64,000 bases of DNA from Alphaproteobacteria bacterium (GTDB lineage Bacteria; Pseudomonadota; Alphaproteobacteria; Reyranellales; Reyranellaceae). A model generated the notes under the pieces. That model was not told where the DNA came from, ran no database searches, and was given only the letters and a program-made list of their open reading frames with translations. The stretch covers positions 124,001 to 188,000 of the forward strand of contig JAFKFK010000011.1 of NCBI GenBank assembly GCA_017307275.1, in the 5' to 3' direction. This document shows positions 60,241-64,000 of the stretch, one piece after another; positions within the stretch are counted from its first letter, which is position 1; each line of letters opens with the position of its first letter. The translations under genes were made by a program, and so were the position numbers.

Positions 60241-61863
60241 ATGACGGCTCTGGACCTTCCGGCGGGTGTTTCGATCGACGGCGCGATCAAGCCCGGCTTC
60301 GAAAAGGTGCTCACCAAGGAGGCTGTCGCGTTCATTGCCGACCTGCAGCGCAAGTTCAACGCCCGCCGCGAGGAGCTGCTGGCGGCCCGCGTCGAGCGCC
60401 AGAAGCGGCTCGATGCCGGCGAGAAGCCGGACTTCCTGCCGGAGACGGCGAAGATCCGCGAGAGCGACTGGACGGTGGCGCCGCTGCCTCAGGACATCCT
60501 GGACCGCCGCGTCGAGATCACCGGGCCGGTCGACCGCAAGATGATCATCAACGCGCTGAACTGCGGCGCCAACGTCTTCATGGCCGATTTCGAGGATGCT
60601 TCGACGCCGACCTGGGCCAACATGGTCGAAGGCCAGTTCAACCTCGCCGACGCCGTGCGCCGCCAGATCGACTATGTCGATCCCAACAGCGGCAAGTCCT
60701 ACAAGCTGAACGACAAGACCGCCGTGCTGTTCGTCCGTCCGCGCGGCTGGCATCTGCTCGAGAAGCACGTCACGGTCGACGGCCAGCCGATGTCGGGCTC
60801 GCTGTTCGATTTCGGCCTCTACTTCTTCCATAACGCCAAGGAAGCGCTGTCGCGCGGCACCGGCCCGTATTTCTACCTCCCGAAGATGGAGAGCCATCTC
60901 GAAGCGCGTCTGTGGAACGACGTGTTCGTCCATGCGCAGGATGCGCTCGGCGTGCCGCAGAAGTCGATCAAGGCCACGGTGCTGATCGAGACCATCCTCG
61001 CCACTTTCGAGATGGACGAGATCCTGTGGGAGCTGAAGGACCACTCGGCCGGTCTGAACTGCGGCCGCTGGGATTACATCTTCTCCTTCATCAAGAAGTT
61101 CCGCGAGCAGGAGTGGGCGGTGCTGCCGGATCGCGGCACGGTCGGCATGACCTCGCACTTCCTGCGTTCCTATAGCCAGCTCGTCATCAAGACCTGCCAT
61201 CGCCGCGAAGTGCATGCGATGGGCGGCATGGCGGCGCAGATTCCGATCAAGAACGATCCGAAGGCCAACGACGAGGCGATGGGCCGCGTGCACGCCGACA
61301 AGAAGCGCGAGGCGGGCGACGGCCACGACGGCACCTGGGTGGCGCATCCCGGCCTCGTGCCGATCGCCAAGGCCGAGTTCGACGCGGTGATGAAGGAAGC
61401 CAACCAGATCGCCCGCAAGCGGCAGGACGTGAACGTCACCCCGGCCGACCTCATCCAGATGCCGTCGGGTCCGAAGACCGAGGCCGGCCTGCGCCAGAAC
61501 GTGGCCGTAGGCATCGGCTACGTCGAGGCCTGGTTGCGCGGCATCGGCTGCGTGCCGCTGTTCAACCTGATGGAAGACGCCGCCACCGCCGAGATCAGCC
61601 GTGCGCAGGTCTGGCAGTGGGTGCGCCACAACCAGAAGCTCGACGACGGCCGCGCCATCACCAAGGAGCTGGTGCGCGAGATCGTGCGCGAGGAGAACGA
61701 CAAGGTGAAGGCGCAGATGGGCGACGAAGCCTATGGCAACGGCCGCTACGAAGATGCCGCCCAGCTCATGATCGATCTGGTCGAGCAGCCGCAGTTCTAC
61801 GAATTCCTGACCCTGCCGGCGTACGATCGCATCATCGCCGACGAGAAGAAGGCCGCGGCCTGA
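60241..61863 (+). CDS. aceB: Malate synthase A
   Basis: The 540-aa protein matches malate synthase A end to end, with [46 protein letters not shown] (Glu), [14 protein letters not shown] and [13 protein letters not shown]. It condenses glyoxylate with acetyl-CoA to malate. Here it more likely handles glyoxylate from urate/ureidoglycolate breakdown than from isocitrate, because no isocitrate lyase is nearby while PuuD is. The ATG at 60241 follows AAGGGG. The next gene starts 10 bp later. Confidence 0.93.
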   Translation: MTALDLPAGVSIDGAIKPGFEKVLTKEAVAFIADLQRKFNARREELLAARVERQKRLDAGEKPDFLPETAKIRESDWTVAPLPQDILDRRVEITGPVDRKMIINALNCGANVFMADFEDASTPTWANMVEGQFNLADAVRRQIDYVDPNSGKSYKLNDKTAVLFVRPRGWHLLEKHVTVDGQPMSGSLFDFGLYFFHNAKEALSRGTGPYFYLPKMESHLEARLWNDVFVHAQDALGVPQKSIKATVLIETILATFEMDEILWELKDHSAGLNCGRWDYIFSFIKKFREQEWAVLPDRGTVGMTSHFLRSYSQLVIKTCHRREVHAMGGMAAQIPIKNDPKANDEAMGRVHADKKREAGDGHDGTWVAHPGLVPIAKAEFDAVMKEANQIARKRQDVNVTPADLIQMPSGPKTEAGLRQNVAVGIGYVEAWLRGIGCVPLFNLMEDAATAEISRAQVWQWVRHNQKLDDGRAITKELVREIVREENDKVKAQMGDEAYGNGRYEDAAQLMIDLVEQPQFYEFLTLPAYDRIIADEKKAAA

Positions 61864-61873
61864 GGGACGAACG

Positions 61874-63406
61874 ATGGTCAACAACGTTTACGACGTCACA
61901 TCGGCCGGCAAGGCCGACGCGCCGGCCATCGGCGCGCCGGGGCGCCCCTGGCTCAGCTACGCCGGTCTCAAGAAGCTCACCGACGACACGCTCGCTGCGT
62001 TGAACGGTGTCGGCATCGGCCGTGGCGATCGCGTCGCCATGGTGGTCCACAACGGACCGGAGATGGCTTCCTCGTTCATCGCCGTGGCGTCGGGCACGAC
62101 GTCTGCGCCTCTGAATCCGGCCTATCGCGATGAGGAGTTCGAGTTCTACCTCGAAGACCTCAAGCCCAAGGCTGTGATCGTGCAGCAGGGCATGGACAGC
62201 CCCGTGCGCGCGGTTGCCAGCAAGGTCGGCGTGCCGATCGTGGAACTGGTGCCGACGGCCGATGCGCCCGCGGGCACCTTCACACTCGACGTCTCGGCCC
62301 TGAAGCCTGCCAAGGCGGCGAAGCCCGGCACGTCGGCGGGCGAGGAGATCGCCCTGGTGCTGCATACGTCGGGCACGACGGCGCGGCCCAAGATCGTCCC
62401 GCTGTCGACGGCGAACCTCGCAGCCTCGGCGCGCCACATCGGCAAGTCGCTGGCGCTCACGCCGGCCGACCGCTGCCTCAACATCATGCCGCTGTTCCAC
62501 ATCCACGGCCTGATCGCGGCAACCTTGTCGTCGCTGGGTGCCGGCGCTTCGGTGTCGTGCACGCCGGGCTTCAATGCGCTGCGCTTCTTCGCCTGGCTCG
62601 AGGAAGTGAAGCCCACCTGGTACACGGCCGTGCCGACCATGCATCAGGCGATCCTCGGCCGCCTGCGCAGCCATGTGGAAGCGGCCAAGGCCGCCAAGCT
62701 GCGCTTCATCCGCTCCTCGTCGGCCTCGCTGCCGCCGCAGGTGATGGCCGAGCTCGAAGCCGCCTTCGATTGCCCGGTGATCGAGGCCTACGGCATGACC
62801 GAGGCCAGCCATCAGATGGCGTCGAATGCGCTGCCGCCGGGCAAGCGCAAGCCGGGCGCGGTCGGCCTGGCGGCCGGTCCGCAGATCGCCATCATGGACG
62901 ATGCCGGCAACATGCTGCCGCAGGGCACGATCGGCGAGGTCGTGATCCAGGGCCCGAACGTGACGGCGGGCTATGACAACAACCCGGACGCCAACCTCAA
63001 GGCCTTTGCCAACGGCTGGTTTCGGACGGGCGACCAGGGCCGCTTCGACGAGGACGGCTACCTGTTCCTCACGGGCCGCCTGAAGGAGATCATCAACCGC
63101 GGCGGCGAGAAGATCAGCCCGATCGAGATCGACGTCATCCTGATGGATCACCCGGCGGTCGAGCAGTGCGTGACCTTCGCCATCCCGCATCCCAAGCTGG
63201 GAGAAGAAGTGGGCGCTGTCGTCGTGCTGCGTGGCGGGACCGAGTGCACGGAGCGCGAGCTGCGCGACTTCGTGGCCAAGCACGTCGCCGACTTCAAGGT
63301 GCCGCGCAAGGTCGTGTTCGTGGCCGAGATTCCGAAGGGTGCGACCGGCAAGTTGCAGCGCATCGGCCTTGCCGCCAAGCTCGGCCTGGGCGAAGCGACA
63401 GCCTGA
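61874..63406 (+). CDS. Acyl-CoA synthetase, oxalyl-CoA ligase (AAE3)-like
   Basis: The 510-aa adenylating enzyme has the A3 loop HTSGTTARPK (residues 164-173), A5 YGMTEASHQ, A8 GDQGRFDEDGYLFLTGRLKE and the catalytic Lys in PKGATGKLQR. The segment MPLFHIHGLIAATLSSLGAG followed by PTWYTAVPTMHQAILGRL matches plant and yeast oxalyl-CoA ligase AAE3/Pcs60. An oxalate- or other small-acid-CoA ligase fits its place beside malate synthase. A general fatty acid ligase is less likely. It is co-transcribed with aceB. Confidence 0.75.
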   Translation: MVNNVYDVTSAGKADAPAIGAPGRPWLSYAGLKKLTDDTLAALNGVGIGRGDRVAMVVHNGPEMASSFIAVASGTTSAPLNPAYRDEEFEFYLEDLKPKAVIVQQGMDSPVRAVASKVGVPIVELVPTADAPAGTFTLDVSALKPAKAAKPGTSAGEEIALVLHTSGTTARPKIVPLSTANLAASARHIGKSLALTPADRCLNIMPLFHIHGLIAATLSSLGAGASVSCTPGFNALRFFAWLEEVKPTWYTAVPTMHQAILGRLRSHVEAAKAAKLRFIRSSSASLPPQVMAELEAAFDCPVIEAYGMTEASHQMASNALPPGKRKPGAVGLAAGPQIAIMDDAGNMLPQGTIGEVVIQGPNVTAGYDNNPDANLKAFANGWFRTGDQGRFDEDGYLFLTGRLKEIINRGGEKISPIEIDVILMDHPAVEQCVTFAIPHPKLGEEVGAVVVLRGGTECTERELRDFVAKHVADFKVPRKVVFVAEIPKGATGKLQRIGLAAKLGLGEATA

Positions 63407-63416
63407 CGGAGAAGCT

Positions 63417-64000
63417 GTGACCTCGATCTGCGTTTTCGGCGCCGGCGCCATCGGCGGCTTCATGGCCGCCAAACTCGAGATGGCCGGCACGCCGGTCACC
63501 GTCGTGGCGCGCGGTCCGCATGGCGAGGCCCTGCGGACCAAGGGGCTGACCCTCGTGAGCGAAGGGCAGGAGTCCGTCACGCGGCCGCGCGTGGCGACCG
63601 ATCCCAAGGAGATCGGCCCGCAGGACTATCTGGTGCTGACGCTCAAGGCGCATTCGTTGTTGCCGGCGATGGCGCAGCTCGAGCCATTGATTGGACCGAA
63701 CACGACCATCGTGGCGGCCATCAACGGCGTGCCTTGGTGGTACACCTACAAGCTCGGCGGCGACTTCGACGGCCGGCGCATCGAGTCGGTCGATCTCGAA
63801 GGCAAGCTCACCGCGGGCCTGCCGCCCGCGCAGGTGTTGGGCAGCATCGTCTATCCGGCGGCCGACGTGGTCGAACCGGGCGTCATCGAACATACCTACG
63901 GCGATCGCTTCTCCCTCGGCGAACCCGACGGCAGCCGCAGCGAACGTGCGACCAGGCTGTCGGAACTCCTGATCAAGGCCGGCCTCAAGGCGCCCGTGCG
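63417..64000 (+). CDS. 2-dehydropantoate 2-reductase family protein, N-terminal part
   Basis: The first 194 codons are in the window and the gene runs off the end. It starts at GTG 63417, 11 bases after the ligase gene. ICVFGAGAIGGFMAAKLEMAGT is the NADPH Rossmann motif; LTLKAHSLLPAMAQLEPLIGPNTTIVAAINGVPWW and VYPAADVVEPGVIEHTYG match ketopantoate reductases (ApbA/PanE family). Many members act on other 2-keto acids. In this operon a reductase for a glyoxylate-related acid is conceivable. Confidence 0.8.
   Translation, partial: MTSICVFGAGAIGGFMAAKLEMAGTPVTVVARGPHGEALRTKGLTLVSEGQESVTRPRVATDPKEIGPQDYLVLTLKAHSLLPAMAQLEPLIGPNTTIVAAINGVPWWYTYKLGGDFDGRRIESVDLEGKLTAGLPPAQVLGSIVYPAADVVEPGVIEHTYGDRFSLGEPDGSRSERATRLSELLIKAGLKAPV

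Noticed and set aside
60226..63607. Two long minus-strand frames (552 and 591 aa)
   Set aside because: Antisense to malate synthase and the CoA ligase; composition is a mirror of their codon bias.

Overview
The window is about 64 kb of GC-rich, densely packed chromosome. It shows strong G/C preference at third codon positions, short intergenic gaps and many 4-bp stop/start overlaps. The gene content points to a free-living, metabolically versatile alphaproteobacterium of soil or water type: several Bug/TctC binding proteins, TauD and PhyH dioxygenases, crotonases, an NDUFS6-like zinc protein, a FecI/FecR/TonB receptor set and urate hydroxylase PuuD. No gene fixes the genus. No insertion sequence, prophage, CRISPR array or integrase was seen, so this looks like core or accessory chromosome rather than an island.

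Layout. 1-5.2 kb: end of an acyl-CoA dehydrogenase, a cupin protein, a methyltransferase, a divergent HxlR regulator/NmrA pair and a divergent DJ-1 protein/GlxA regulator pair. 5.2-11.5 kb: a minus-strand operon (serine hydrolase, TauD dioxygenase, MFS pump), two short-chain dehydrogenases and a LysR regulator. 11.4-18.1 kb: a class III cyclase, a Bug protein, and a minus-strand iron unit (ECF sigma, FecR anti-sigma, TonB receptor) headed by a Fur-like palindrome. 18.2-27.3 kb: a peptide-type binding protein, an endostatin/lectin-like secreted protein, a 613-bp gene-poor gap, a VOC protein, an amidase, a metallo-hydrolase, a NIPSNAP protein and two divergent Bug proteins. 27.4-31.8 kb: a sugar ABC transporter operon without its ATPase, facing an MFS transporter. 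32-38.4 kb: branched-chain amino acid (Liv) ABC genes, with the binding protein on the opposite strand and separated by a large membrane protein. 38.4-44.4 kb: an RND pump with adaptor and a Ca2+/H+ antiporter. 44.4-52.4 kb: an RraA-like protein, a receptor-type adenylyl cyclase, a quinone reductase/TetR pair with a clear operator, a tRNA-Arg(CCG), another Bug protein, an SDR/RidA pair and two small envelope proteins. 52.4-58.1 kb: lipid and acyl-CoA genes (hydrolase, MaoC, two atypical crotonases, PhyH, LysE, quinone oxidoreductase). 58.1-64 kb: a probable toxin/immunity-like pair inside a puuD operon, then malate synthase, an oxalyl-CoA-ligase-like enzyme and the start of a ketopantoate reductase.

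How the genes may work together. The right end suggests purine-to-glyoxylate carbon flow: urate oxidation by PuuD, glyoxylate condensation by malate synthase and oxalate activation by the AAE3-like ligase. The 13.9-18.1 kb unit is a classic cell-surface-signalling iron uptake set. The most unusual item is at 58.1-59.0 kb. There a 155-aa membrane-anchored protein carries a C-terminal motif pattern I recognise from BECR-fold (barnase/EndoU/ColicinE5-D/RelE) toxins. It overlaps by 4 bp a 126-aa acidic, tryptophan-rich unknown protein that could be its immunity partner.

Limits: all calls come from reading the sequence and its translations. No similarity search, structure prediction or folding program was run. 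Regulatory sites are inferred from symmetry and position only.
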